IMG/VR virus record: IMGVR_UViG_3300026097_000980
Coordinates: 62,001 to 126,000 of that record
Length of the DNA: 64,000 nucleotides
Strand: one strand, 5' to 3'
Origin: a virus
The position numbers and the translations under genes were made by a program. Below, in pieces: positions 49,045-57,314 of the stretch (positions are counted from its first letter, which is position 1; each line of letters starts with the position of its first letter). Below the pieces are notes generated by a model, which was not told the DNA's origin, made no database searches, and saw only the letters and a program-made list of their open reading frames with translations.

Positions 49045-49479
49045 TTAGGCGTTTTCTTCGTTGTATGCATCCAAAGTCTTCTTGAACTTGTTAGCATGTG
49101 AACGCTCTGCCTTAGCAAGAGTTTCAAACCAATCTGCAATCTCGTCGTGGCCTTCGTCACGAGCTGTCTTTGCCATGCCCGGGTACATGTCCGTGTATTC
49201 ATGTGTTTCACCAGCAATAGCACTTTCCAATGCTTCTACAACATTGCCTGCCGCTAGACCGGTTTCTGGATCACCCGAGCCACCTTGAATTAGATATTCC
49301 ATGTGTCCGTGTGCGTGACCAGTTTCGCCTTCTGCTGTGTTACGGAATACATTGGCTACTTCTGGAGCACCTTCAATGTCTGCCATGTTTGCAAAATACA
49401 AATAACGACGGTTGGCTTTTGACTCACCTGCGAAAGCATCTTTCAATGCCTGTTCTGTTTTAGAACCTTTAAGACTCAT
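49045..49479 (-). CDS. Rubrerythrin-like diiron protein
   Basis: A 144-residue four-helix protein with rubrerythrin ligands: [16 protein letters not shown] (first Glu), [17 protein letters not shown] (ExxH), [19 protein letters not shown] and [16 protein letters not shown] (ExxH). The C-terminal rubredoxin domain is absent. It would reduce peroxide with a diiron centre. It is first in the operon behind the promoter at 49512, with an AGGAGG SD. Confidence 0.9.
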   Translation of the reverse strand: MSLKGSKTEQALKDAFAGESKANRRYLYFANMADIEGAPEVANVFRNTAEGETGHAHGHMEYLIQGGSGDPETGLAAGNVVEALESAIAGETHEYTDMYPGMAKTARDEGHDEIADWFETLAKAERSHANKFKKTLDAYNEENA

Positions 49480-49511
49480 AGTTTCCTCCTGTTGTTGTAA
49501 ACTATTAAACT

Positions 49512-49540
49512 ATTGTAGTAGATATTTACTATTAATGCAA
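49512..49540 (-). promoter_or_regulatory. Sigma70-type promoter for rubrerythrin operon
   Basis: TTGCAT (49535-49540), 17 bases, TACAAT (49512-49517) on the minus strand, about 30 bases upstream of the rubrerythrin ATG. The remaining bases to the terminator at 49611 show no gene. Confidence 0.6.
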
Positions 49541-49610
49541 CCGTAAAAATTGCAAAAATCTATGTTATTTTTCTATGGGTGTGTTAGTTAAAATCTATTA
49601 TCTTTACAGA

Positions 49611-49640
49611 TAAAAAAAGGCCGCCGAAGCGACCTTTTTA
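49611..49640 (-). terminator. Rho-independent terminator
   Basis: AAAAAGGTCGC, TTCG loop and GCGGCCTTTTTTT on the minus strand, just after the small beta-rich exported protein gene. Confidence 0.85.
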
Positions 49641-49652
49641 CTAGATTCTATA

Positions 49653-49994
49653 TTAGAATGATAATTTGATGCCTACAGTTGTTTCTGTACGCTCAACATC
49701 CTCGTTTAGATCTGTGTTGACATATGCTGATACACTGTCTGTGATTGATTTACTAACGTCAACTTCAATGTCTTCAAGTGTAAAATCTGCACCAGCATCT
49801 GTGTCATGTAGATTGATGCTTGTTGCAACTTCTACGCCGTATGGTAAACCTGTAAGGCTGTTGCCTAATACAAAGTTATTAATTTCACCTTTCGCTTCGT
49901 GCTCAAGTGCAATCGATGTTCCAAGGTCTAGTCCTTCAGCTGATACTGCTGTTGCAGATACGGCAAACATTGCCGCGATTAACGTTTTAGTCAT
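49653..49994 (-). CDS. Small exported beta-rich protein
   Basis: A 113-residue protein with a signal peptide (MTKTLIAAMFAVSATAVSA). The rest has alternating strands (TSIALEHEAKGEI, GVEVATSINLHD, VDVSKSITDSVSAYVNTDLN) and ends in a Phe (GIKLSF), as outer-membrane barrel proteins do. At under 100 mature residues it is small for a barrel. It has its own terminator and a GAAGGAAA SD. Confidence 0.6.
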   Translation of the reverse strand: MTKTLIAAMFAVSATAVSAEGLDLGTSIALEHEAKGEINNFVLGNSLTGLPYGVEVATSINLHDTDAGADFTLEDIEVDVSKSITDSVSAYVNTDLNEDVERTETTVGIKLSF

Positions 49995-50040
49995 TTTATT
50001 TCCTTCTGTGTGTGATATTGTTTAGATATCTAAGTATAGT

Positions 50041-50070
50041 TATAAAAGAAAAGCACCCGAAGGTGCTTTT
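50041..50070 (-). terminator. Rho-independent terminator of tmRNA
   Basis: AAAAGCACC, TTCGG and GGTGCTTTTCTTTT on the minus strand, directly after the 3' end of the tmRNA coding piece. Confidence 0.85.
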
Positions 50071-50072
50071 CT

Positions 50073-50395
50073 GACTTTTGGATTACAAGGCAGTCAACCC
50101 CGAAGCCTCATGCGGCCAGTGCGAATGTTTCATCATTTGCAGTTATTTTATTTTGCTTCTACGACCGGGTATACTCCCAATCCTAACGGCTTTCACATTG
50201 CCGGTAACTCCACTCGCCTAATCATCTCGCCGTCGAATCCTTGATCTGCCCCATCATAGATACACCACGTTCTTCTCCTACTATTTCACCTTTCGGTCTA
50301 CTCTCTCGGAGTTGTAGATGTATCTATGGTGGAACAGCCGGGAGTCGAACCCGGGTCCGTCAACCTTTCGGTCTGCTTCATCGTTACAGTATTAT
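50073..50395 (-). ncRNA. ssrA: Two-piece (permuted) tmRNA
   Basis: The order on the minus strand is circularly permuted. First comes the acceptor piece: T arm (GGACCCGGG TTCGACTC CCGGC type) ending in CTGTTCC-A-CCA at 50327. Then a spacer whose ends pair (TAGATACA with TGTATCTA). Then the coding piece from GGGGCAG at 50252, which pairs with CTGTTCC, followed by AAGGATTCGACGG. The tag frame (50108-50140) reads Ala-Asn-Asp-Glu-Thr-Phe-Ala-Leu-Ala-Ala-stop. tmRNA frees stalled ribosomes and tags the product for Clp proteases. The LAA-type tag is like those of beta- and gammaproteobacteria; permuted genes are known mainly from alphaproteobacteria, cyanobacteria and some betaproteobacteria. Exact ends are estimates. 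Confidence 0.9.
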
Positions 50396-50680
50396 TTAAC
50401 TATCTTTTTTGCTGTCTGTCAAGTCTTCTAATTGCTTTTTTAAATTTAAGACTTGGATATGCAGTAACATGTTTTCCACAACCAATTTAGTCATAGATGC
50501 AAGGAGCACAACTTTGTCTTCTTCTGTGTACTCTTCTTTATCGAATTGCTCCAGGATAGATGTTCCTATCATTTTAAAGGCTTCGTCTTTGCCTACAGAT
50601 AATTTATCCCAAGGAATAGGATCTCCCGATTCCGCTTCTTTAGCGATGTCTACTAATAATTCTAAATCAATTTCTCTCAT
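50396..50680 (-). CDS. Unknown helical protein
   Basis: A 94-residue acidic helical protein (MREIDLELLVDIAKEAESGD, then IPWDKLSVGKDEAFKMIG and a leucine-rich C-terminal helix LLHIQVLNLKKQLEDL). Similar small proteins are common in T4-like marine phages, from memory. It overlaps the oxygenase gene by 4 bases and ends next to the tmRNA. Confidence 0.55.
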   Translation of the reverse strand: MREIDLELLVDIAKEAESGDPIPWDKLSVGKDEAFKMIGTSILEQFDKEEYTEEDKVVLLASMTKLVVENMLLHIQVLNLKKQLEDLTDSKKDS

Positions 50681-51318
50681 AATTCTAAATCTCTACTTTC
50701 AAAAACGATGTTATTAACAAATCTAGATCTGTGTTTTGTGGGACAGCTACCAGAATGCCATAATTTCGAAGGAAATAGCATAGCTCTTCCTTTTTTCGGC
50801 TCTACTTCTTTGAGAATTTTCAAGTTATCTTCTCCGAATCCTAAATGTGGTATCTTCTTTTTAAACAATCTAGTAGGACCATCCGAGTCGCTAACATAAT
50901 ATATTAATGTGAATCTGTTAGGGAATGTACTGTCTTGATGTGGAGGATGAAATTTATTTTCAAATCCCGGATGCTGTAATAAACAGTTGTTTTTAATTCT
51001 ATCAATACCGTTAATTTGGCAGCTCAAAAGTTCTTGCAACAGATAGACCAAACTGCACTGTAAATAGAAATGCTCTCTATCGTATACACCATCTTCTTGT
51101 TTGCTAATATGAACAAGTTGAGGTGTTTCAAGTATGTTAGGATTGTTATTCCAGTCTTTGGGTTCTACTGTCCAATCTGTATACTTCCAATCTATGTCTC
51201 CATCTCGAAATATATTTTCTAGATCGTTCTGTAATGTTACCGGAGCAAAGTCGTCGATCACTAAACAGGTTTTATCTAAATAGTCCAATTTTTTTGTTGT
51301 TTTTAATTCTTTCATCAT
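50677..51318 (-). CDS. 2OG-Fe(II) oxygenase
   Basis: About 213 residues from the ATG at 51318. The core is well kept: KFHPPHQDSTFP (HxD), RFTLIYYVSDSDGPTRLF, KKGRAMLFPSKLWHSG (distal His) and HRSRFVNNIVF (Arg). This form resembles the oxygenases of T4-like phages that act on unknown targets. Its start lies inside the end of the DUF454 gene (47-base overlap). It is the last of twelve oxygenase-like genes in the window. Confidence 0.75.
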   Translation of the reverse strand: MMKELKTTKKLDYLDKTCLVIDDFAPVTLQNDLENIFRDGDIDWKYTDWTVEPKDWNNNPNILETPQLVHISKQEDGVYDREHFYLQCSLVYLLQELLSCQINGIDRIKNNCLLQHPGFENKFHPPHQDSTFPNRFTLIYYVSDSDGPTRLFKKKIPHLGFGEDNLKILKEVEPKKGRAMLFPSKLWHSGSCPTKHRSRFVNNIVFESRDLEL

Positions 51319-51691
51319 ACTCTTTCTTTGTACTAGGAAAATGCCATGCCCAAAATGCAATTAGAAACATAAAGCCGCCACTGTAAATAACTGCATTTAA
51401 ATTTCCGGTTGCATAGTATGTTATCAAAACAGTCGAACTCATCACAGTAATCATGGCATACTTGGCTTTCAACGGAAAAACTTTATAATGTGTCCAATTG
51501 GTTAGAAACTCGCCGAACCATGGATGATTGTACAACCAATCGTGCATCTTTTTAGAACTTTTACTAAACGCCCAAGCGGCAGTGACAAGGAATATTGAAA
51601 ACGGAATACCCGGTGTTACAAATCCTATGTAGGCCATTCCTACACAGAAAAAGCCTAAAGTCATATATAGATATTTTTTAAGGTGATACAA
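51272..51691 (-). CDS. DUF454 (YbaN-like) membrane protein
   Basis: A 139-residue protein with the DUF454 pattern: FVTPGIPFSIFLVTAAWAFSK, SSKKMHDWLYNHPWFGEFL, a KAKYAM segment and two or three further spans. The start is a TTG at 51691 (ATG at 51664 is an alternative that would lose part of the first span). It overlaps the fibre gene upstream by 14 bases. Function in bacteria is unknown. Confidence 0.75.
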   Translation of the reverse strand: MYHLKKYLYMTLGFFCVGMAYIGFVTPGIPFSIFLVTAAWAFSKSSKKMHDWLYNHPWFGEFLTNWTHYKVFPLKAKYAMITVMSSTVLITYYATGNLNAVIYSGGFMFLIAFWAWHFPSTKKEYDERIKNNKKIGLFR

Positions 51692-52481
51692 CTATAATCT
51701 CGCCGGTAGTCGGATTGTAATACATAGGACTAAATCCTGCAGGGGGTGTGCCGCCGGTTACTTCTCTAACTGGTTTTACATAGAATCTGTTTGAATCTTC
51801 AGATTCTAATACAGCTATTGCAGGCTGTGCGGAGATGATAATTGTATGTTCATGTTGATTATTTGCCCCGGCGCCGAGGCCTATAGCAATTGATCTCGCT
51901 CCCTGGTTGTTACGACCTGCAGAATCACCGATGGCTATTGCATCTTCTCCCTGATCGATTCTACCTGCGAAAGCGCCCATGGCTACAGCGGCTTGTCCTT
52001 GGTTTTGATATCCGGCGTTGTCGCCGACGGCTACAGCATCGTCTCCTTGATTGGAATTTCCGGCGACGTTGCCGATTGCAATAGCAGTAATACCTTGCGA
52101 GCTAATGCTGCCGGCTTTGTAGCCAATTGCTACAGATCTCAATCCTGCATCAAGTCCTGCTTCAAAACCTAATGCAATCGTCTGTTCTGAAGTTCTTATT
52201 TGTGACGTTTCGACCGGGCCGACAATTTTTCCGTCAACCCCGTCTACAAGTATAGTACTATCGTCAGCAAATACCGATCCTGTCAAATCTCCATCAATTC
52301 GATCAAGACTAATAGTAGTGAACGAAAGTTGACCATTACCATCGGTGGTTAGTACCTGATTTTCTAATCCATCAGTAGCAGGAAATTGATATGATCCATC
52401 GCCACCTAAATGGGTAAAGTTTCCATCAAGTTCGTTATATGTTAAGGCTTCGCCCTTGTCGCTACGCTTAACTAAAGTCAT
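51678..52481 (-). CDS. Tail-fibre protein with YadA-head-like repeats
   Basis: A 267-residue fibre protein. The N-terminus (LVKRSDKGEALTYNELDGNF) is a typical phage fibre start. GSVFADDSTILVDGVDGKIVG repeats a module of the fibre at 11640 (written there as GSVFADDSQILVDGV). The middle has about eight 14-16-residue repeats of the pattern AIGxxAGxxxQGxxAVAxG, as in trimeric autotransporter heads. A chaperone-type intramolecular peptidase domain is not present. It lies beside PAAR and other tail genes. Confidence 0.8.
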   Translation of the reverse strand: MTLVKRSDKGEALTYNELDGNFTHLGGDGSYQFPATDGLENQVLTTDGNGQLSFTTISLDRIDGDLTGSVFADDSTILVDGVDGKIVGPVETSQIRTSEQTIALGFEAGLDAGLRSVAIGYKAGSISSQGITAIAIGNVAGNSNQGDDAVAVGDNAGYQNQGQAAVAMGAFAGRIDQGEDAIAIGDSAGRNNQGARSIAIGLGAGANNQHEHTIIISAQPAIAVLESEDSNRFYVKPVREVTGGTPPAGFSPMYYNPTTGEIIVVSP

Positions 52482-52675
52482 TCGCTAATATTTCCGTCAT
52501 CGTCGTAGTGTTCGCCTACATAACTACTAAACACACCATTCTCTATTCCTGGATTGTTTTCAACATAATCAAAAACAACATATTCAAATCTTGCTGTTTG
52601 TTGACGAGTTGGCAATCTTAAAAAGGTAAAACCAGTGTCATCAAGTGTTGCTTCTGTTTCTCCGTATCTTGGCAT
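52478..52675 (-). CDS. Small virion-associated protein
   Basis: A 65-residue protein (MPRYGETEATLDDTGFTFLR; then RQQTARFEYVVFDYVE). It overlaps the fibre gene by 4 bases and follows the PAAR gene, so it is probably a tail or fibre accessory. Not recognised. Confidence 0.55.
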   Translation of the reverse strand: MPRYGETEATLDDTGFTFLRLPTRQQTARFEYVVFDYVENNPGIENGVFSSYVGEHYDDDGNISE

Positions 52676-52680
52676 TTATT

Positions 52681-52977
52681 TCATCCATTGGCAATCACAT
52701 CGCCACTTCCTGTAGCCGCAGAGTTCGGAACCCAAGAACCGTGTCCGCTCGTAGCATCGCCTAGCCGATGCACTGGAATATTATTTGCAAAAACATCAGG
52801 AGAACCGGCCGAAGCAGGATCTCCACAACTTGTAGTATCACCAATTCTTACTGTTTTAGAATTATTTGTGAATACATCCGGAGAACCAGTTGCATAAGAA
52901 GTTTGGTGGAAAGGGCTAGGTGTAGGACTTGCGTGTCCAACGTGAACATCTTGCCCAACTCTAACCACCGCAGGCAT
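52681..52977 (-). CDS. PAAR-domain tail tip protein
   Basis: A 98-residue protein from the ATG at 52977. Three repeats of the PAAR pattern are seen: PAVVRVGQDVHVGHASPT, KTVRIGDTTSCGDPASAGS and IPVHRLGDATSGHG, with the His and Cys that bind metal at the tip. PAAR proteins cap the spike of contractile tails, which fits a myovirus. An upstream extension of the frame overlaps the next gene and is not needed. Confidence 0.88.
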   Translation of the reverse strand: MPAVVRVGQDVHVGHASPTPSPFHQTSYATGSPDVFTNNSKTVRIGDTTSCGDPASAGSPDVFANNIPVHRLGDATSGHGSWVPNSAATGSGDVIANG

Positions 52978-52996
52978 TATAATGCTGGTCCTTGTG

Positions 52997-53305
52997 TCAT
53001 AACGTTCCTTGATTAGGAGAAACAGAAATCCCAGTGGTAGCTTGAATATATTGATCGGCAAACCCTGCTTCTGTGTTAGTTGCAACACAAACTGATCCCT
53101 TGTCAACTGGAATTTCTTTAGTTACATCTACGGTAAACAAAAACGGAACTAATCCAATACCTTGCGGCGATGCACTAATAACCATAGGCGAACTAATTAC
53201 ATAAACGTTGTCTTTATCTTCTACAAACTTTGCTACCAATTCTTCTCCACTAAAAAGTTTTAGTGTAACAATTTCGCCTGCGACTAAGCCTTTTTCGATT
53301 AACAT
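52997..53305 (-). CDS. Sm/LSm-like phage protein
   Basis: A 102-residue protein. GEIVTLKLFSGEELVAKFVED is like the Sm1 motif of LSm domains (a five-strand barrel), followed by VYVISSPMVISASP. Related small proteins occur in T4-like marine phages. RNA binding is possible but unproven. It ends one base into the glutaredoxin gene. Confidence 0.55.
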   Translation of the reverse strand: MLIEKGLVAGEIVTLKLFSGEELVAKFVEDKDNVYVISSPMVISASPQGIGLVPFLFTVDVTKEIPVDKGSVCVATNTEAGFADQYIQATTGISVSPNQGTL

Positions 53306-53559
53306 TATAATTTTCCTTCTGTTGAACCTGTTGTTGTTTCTTCTAAATATGTTTTTAAGTCTGTCATTCCGCCTACATATTGACCATAGATAAAAATCTG
53401 AGGAACTGATCTTGCAGTCGGAACCTGCTCAATCAACTGCTCTTTCGTCCAGCCCGAGCCTATCTTTCTTTCTTCAAATGATATATCGTGCGCATGTAGA
53501 AGATGCTTTGCTTCTTCGCAGTGCGGACAATTTTCTTTACTCCAAACAATAGTTTTCAT
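53305..53559 (-). CDS. Glutaredoxin
   Basis: An 84-residue glutaredoxin with the dithiol site KENCPHCEEAK, the cis-Pro in ARSVPQIFI and the GG turn YVGGMTDL. It would supply electrons to the class Ia ribonucleotide reductase encoded next to it, and perhaps to the peroxiredoxin. It lies 9 bases after the small gene at 53568. Confidence 0.9.
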   Translation of the reverse strand: MKTIVWSKENCPHCEEAKHLLHAHDISFEERKIGSGWTKEQLIEQVPTARSVPQIFIYGQYVGGMTDLKTYLEETTTGSTEGKL

Positions 53560-53567
53560 TCTTTTCC

Positions 53568-53735
53568 TTATGATGTAAACACAATTTTATTTTGCTTGTC
53601 GGTCACCCGAACTAGGACTGCGCCAGCATTTTTCTTTGCAATTGCCATTGAAATTGCTTGGTTCTCACTACTGTAAGAACCAATCGTTGTCCATTTTTCA
53701 TACGGACTGTTTCTTTTTAATTGTGCTTTAAACAT
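53568..53735 (-). CDS. Small unknown protein
   Basis: About 55 residues from the ATG at 53735 (MFKAQLKRNSPYEKWTTIGS), a short beta-alpha-beta protein (AGAVLVRVTDKQNKIVF). It starts one base after the nrdB stop. Not recognised. Confidence 0.5.
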   Translation of the reverse strand: MFKAQLKRNSPYEKWTTIGSYSSENQAISMAIAKKNAGAVLVRVTDKQNKIVFTS

Positions 53736-53736
53736 A

Positions 53737-54837
53737 TTATATATTAGGCAAATCGTCGTAGTCAAGTTTTTCTGTCATAACTCCTATGACGTAATTTGTG
53801 CTCTCATTCTCCTGTAGTGCAGTTTGCTTTGAAGACGTATCCGAGTGCTTGTTGAACCAAGGAATCGGAGTAGTCTTGGGAGCCTGCTCAGTGTATTTAA
53901 TCCCAATGTCCTTCAAACTTTCCTTTGCCGTGTAGTCTACAAAGTCTCTGAGAATGTTTGCATTTAGACCAATCACTGGACCTTTCATAAACAAGTAGTC
54001 TGCCCATTGCTTTTCTTCTTCAATAACAGCCATATACATATCATAAACTTCTTGCTCGCATTCTTCCTTAGCACGAGCAAATCTTTCATCTTCTTTAACA
54101 ACTTGATTGATAAGATATGCAGTCCATCCTTTGTGTAGTAGCTCGTCCTGCAGAATAAGGCTGATGATATTGCCGTTGCCGATAAAGATCTTATTCTCTA
54201 CCATTGCGAGGCTTGTAGCAAAACTTACCATAAAGCGAAGTGCTTCGAGCGCATAACTTGCGTTCAATGCCAGCCAGATAGCTTTAATGTGTTCGTACTC
54301 ATCTACTTTCTTACCTAGTTCAACTTCACAGTTTAGCACATGCAGTTTGTCATAGTATTCGCCTACATTGGCAGCCATGTCTACGATTTCATTCGTATCG
54401 TGAATAGAGTTAAACACCTCCTTAGGTACATTGTAAATGTTACGAATGATATGGCTGTATGAACGGCTGTGAATATTTGTTTCAAAAAATCCCCAGTTTA
54501 AACACAGTGCTTCTAGTTCTGGTAGACTCACAACAGGAGTGAATACCTGTGTAGGACCTCGTCCTTGGATACTGTCCAGTGCGGTCTGTCTCAGTAGATT
54601 AGAAGTAAAGATGTGTTTAACTGCGTCGCTTGAATCTTTAAAATCTTGTGAATCTTTTGTTAAACTTACTTCTTCAGGAACCCAAAAGAATCCGCGAGCT
54701 GTAGTTTCAAAGCTCTGAATTTTTGGATATTTTACTTCTTCGAAACGTTGGATAGTTACAGGACCTGCTGGATCCAGAAACATTTTACGCTGTAAATAGT
54801 CTGTATTCTTTGTTAAGTCATATTGTGCTTTGCTCAT
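53737..54837 (-). CDS. nrdB: Ribonucleotide reductase class Ia, beta subunit
   Basis: A 366-residue R2 protein. LDSIQG (Asp ligand), IHSRSYSHIIRN (His and radical Tyr), ALEALRF (Glu) and LQDELLH (Glu, His) match E. coli NrdB. One oddity: where E. coli has E-T-I-H between two iron ligands, this protein has E-T-N-I-H, one residue more. The C-terminal DYDDLPNI is the tail that docks with NrdA. It lies 8 bases downstream of nrdA. Confidence 0.93.
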   Translation of the reverse strand: MSKAQYDLTKNTDYLQRKMFLDPAGPVTIQRFEEVKYPKIQSFETTARGFFWVPEEVSLTKDSQDFKDSSDAVKHIFTSNLLRQTALDSIQGRGPTQVFTPVVSLPELEALCLNWGFFETNIHSRSYSHIIRNIYNVPKEVFNSIHDTNEIVDMAANVGEYYDKLHVLNCEVELGKKVDEYEHIKAIWLALNASYALEALRFMVSFATSLAMVENKIFIGNGNIISLILQDELLHKGWTAYLINQVVKEDERFARAKEECEQEVYDMYMAVIEEEKQWADYLFMKGPVIGLNANILRDFVDYTAKESLKDIGIKYTEQAPKTTPIPWFNKHSDTSSKQTALQENESTNYVIGVMTEKLDYDDLPNI

Positions 54838-54845
54838 GTTTGCTC

Positions 54846-57197
54846 CTATAATTTACACGCTTCGCAATCTTCATCTTCTTCGAATCCAATAACACTGTGT
54901 CCGTTAGTTTGTATTTCTAATTTAGGTTGTTCTGTTGTGTTGAGAAGTTTATCTTCTTGTTTTGCACCGCTTTTGTTAATTAGACTGTAATAGAATGTTT
55001 TTAGTCCCCAATAGTGTGCCTGCATTAAATTTTTAGCAATCATGGTACTAGGAACTTTACCTCCTTCAAAGTAAGCAGGATTATAAAATGTATTGGTGCT
55101 AATACTCTGATCAACATACGCCGCCAAAACTGCCGCAGTTTTTATATACCCGACGCAGTCTGTCTGTTGCCACATCAACTGGTATTTCTTTTTAAGTTTA
55201 TGATACTCGGGAACTACTTGTACAAACGACCCTGCTTTTGATTCTTTGGTTGAAATCAGTGCCATTGGCATTTCGATACCGTTAGTACTGTTAATAACAA
55301 CTGAGCTTGACTCTACCGGAGCAATAGCTGTTAGTGTGGCATTATGAATTCCGTATTGTTTCATATCAGCTCGTAAAGTTTCCCAGTCAAGTTCTGGAGT
55401 AAAATCAACCAAGTCGTTAACTCCCGGAGCGCGGCATTCCCAAGGAAACACTCCACGGCCGTACCGAGTCTTACTTGAATCTTTGCAAGCGCCTCTTTCT
55501 TTAGCAAGTTCGACACTGGCTTCGGTTAAGAAAAACGCTTGATGCTCCATCCATGTTTTTACTTCTTCTAGTGAATCTTGTTCGCCGTACTGTAAATTCC
55601 TCTTAGCATGCCAATACGCAAGATTGGTAACACCGATGCCTAAAGGACGGATTTCGTCATTGCTTAATCGACTTTGGACACTTAAGAAGTCTTGATAGTC
55701 TAGGATATTACACAAACTACGCTGTAAGATTCTACATGCCCTGCGCATGTCTTCCGGATTTCTAAAGGAACCCCAATTAATGCTTCCTAAGGTACACAAC
55801 GCTATGCGTCCATCTTCATCGTCCAGGCGCTTAAATGGTTTTGTGGGCAGTAGAATCTCACAGCATAGGTTTGATTGGTAAATTGTGTGATACTCAGGAT
55901 CAAAAGGACCTTGATTCATCACATTGTCAATGAACACAAGATAAATGCGTCCAGTGTCAGTGCGTTCTTTCAGTATGCCTGAGCGGAACACTTCATCTGC
56001 TGAGATTGTTTTCTTTCTAATGTCTGTGCGCTTTTCATATTTTACGTACAGCCTTTCGAACTCCTCCGTGTTAGAATAAAATGCTTCGTACAGTTCAGGT
56101 ACTTCATTAGGATCAAAGAATGTTATTTCTTTTTGTTCTTTAAATCTTCTCCAAAAGAATGCATTGAGGACGACACCATAGTCCATATGTCTGACTCGGG
56201 TTTCATCGGTTCCTTGATTATTTTTAAGAACAATAAGATCGTCAAACTGGTAATGCCAAATAGGATAAAACACTGTAGCACTTGCATTTCTAATCCCTCC
56301 TTGCGAGCAACTACGAAGATCACCAAACCACTTCTTAAGGAATGGGATCATACCTGTGTGCATAATCTCTCCGCCTCGAATAGGAGCACCTAGCGGACGA
56401 AGCCTACCAATTTCAAATCCAATACCTGCTCGCTTTGAAGCATACTTCGCCATCATTTCGCCTGACGCAAAAATACTATCAAGATCATCGTCCGAACGAA
56501 TTAACACGCAAGAACTGAACTGTTTTGTTTTAGTACCAAGTCCGGCAAGCACAGGAGTGGCAAGGGTAAACAAGCCGTCCGAGGCACAGTTATAATACTC
56601 TTTGATTAACTTCATTCTTGTGCGATTAGGTTCTTCACGATGCATAACGGTTGCGGCGGCAATCATATATCTAACTTGAGGCGTTTCGTATATGGTCTTA
56701 GTACTTCTGTTCTTGACTAGATACTTTTCAATCATCTGTTCAATTGCAGAATAGGAATAGTTCTCATCCTTTTCGTGATCGATGATTGTGTTCATACGAT
56801 CCCAATCCTCTTCTGTGTACCACTCAAGAAGTTCAGGTGTGTACAATCCGACCTGGACGTTCTTTTTTACAATATCATACAGGCTCGGAACTTCGTATGA
56901 GCCGTATACATCTTTGCGTAACATAGATAATCGCTGTTTGCCTGCGACATATTGATAGTTTGTATGGCCGACTCCTGGATTTGATTCTACATTAATAAGG
57001 TCGACGATTGCTCTCAGTGTTATTTCGTCAATTTCTTTTGTGGTAATACCGTCATAAAAGTGCGGCTGTGCATTAATTTCGATCATGCTCTGACTTACGT
57101 CGGCAATTCCTTGACAAACTTTCGCTATCTGTGCCTGCCATTTTTCGACTGCTAATATTTCTTTCTTTCCGCTTCTTTTAATGACTGTGATTGACAT
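54846..57197 (-). CDS. nrdA: Ribonucleotide reductase class Ia, alpha subunit
   Basis: A 783-residue R1 protein that makes deoxynucleotides with NrdB. It has an N-terminal ATP-cone (VIKRSGKKEILAVEKWQAQI), active-site cysteines in FSSCVLI, SNLCCEI and ALCTLGSIN, and the C-terminal CEAC redox pair (EDCEACKL). Radical-path tyrosines are expected in the QTDCVGYIKTAAVLAAYVDQ region. The 117-base leader upstream has a short hairpin (CATCA/TGATG) and no consensus promoter. Confidence 0.95.
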   Translation of the reverse strand: MSITVIKRSGKKEILAVEKWQAQIAKVCQGIADVSQSMIEINAQPHFYDGITTKEIDEITLRAIVDLINVESNPGVGHTNYQYVAGKQRLSMLRKDVYGSYEVPSLYDIVKKNVQVGLYTPELLEWYTEEDWDRMNTIIDHEKDENYSYSAIEQMIEKYLVKNRSTKTIYETPQVRYMIAAATVMHREEPNRTRMKLIKEYYNCASDGLFTLATPVLAGLGTKTKQFSSCVLIRSDDDLDSIFASGEMMAKYASKRAGIGFEIGRLRPLGAPIRGGEIMHTGMIPFLKKWFGDLRSCSQGGIRNASATVFYPIWHYQFDDLIVLKNNQGTDETRVRHMDYGVVLNAFFWRRFKEQKEITFFDPNEVPELYEAFYSNTEEFERLYVKYEKRTDIRKKTISADEVFRSGILKERTDTGRIYLVFIDNVMNQGPFDPEYHTIYQSNLCCEILLPTKPFKRLDDEDGRIALCTLGSINWGSFRNPEDMRRACRILQRSLCNILDYQDFLSVQSRLSNDEIRPLGIGVTNLAYWHAKRNLQYGEQDSLEEVKTWMEHQAFFLTEASVELAKERGACKDSSKTRYGRGVFPWECRAPGVNDLVDFTPELDWETLRADMKQYGIHNATLTAIAPVESSSVVINSTNGIEMPMALISTKESKAGSFVQVVPEYHKLKKKYQLMWQQTDCVGYIKTAAVLAAYVDQSISTNTFYNPAYFEGGKVPSTMIAKNLMQAHYWGLKTFYYSLINKSGAKQEDKLLNTTEQPKLEIQTNGHSVIGFEEDEDCEACKL

Positions 57198-57314
57198 ATC
57201 TTTCCTTATTCTTGATTGAACTTGTGATACACATCAACTGAGATGATGCGTTCGAGTGTAGAAGTATGTATCCAAATTCAGGACTTCATTAAACATTTAG
57301 TTAATTTTTTGTAA

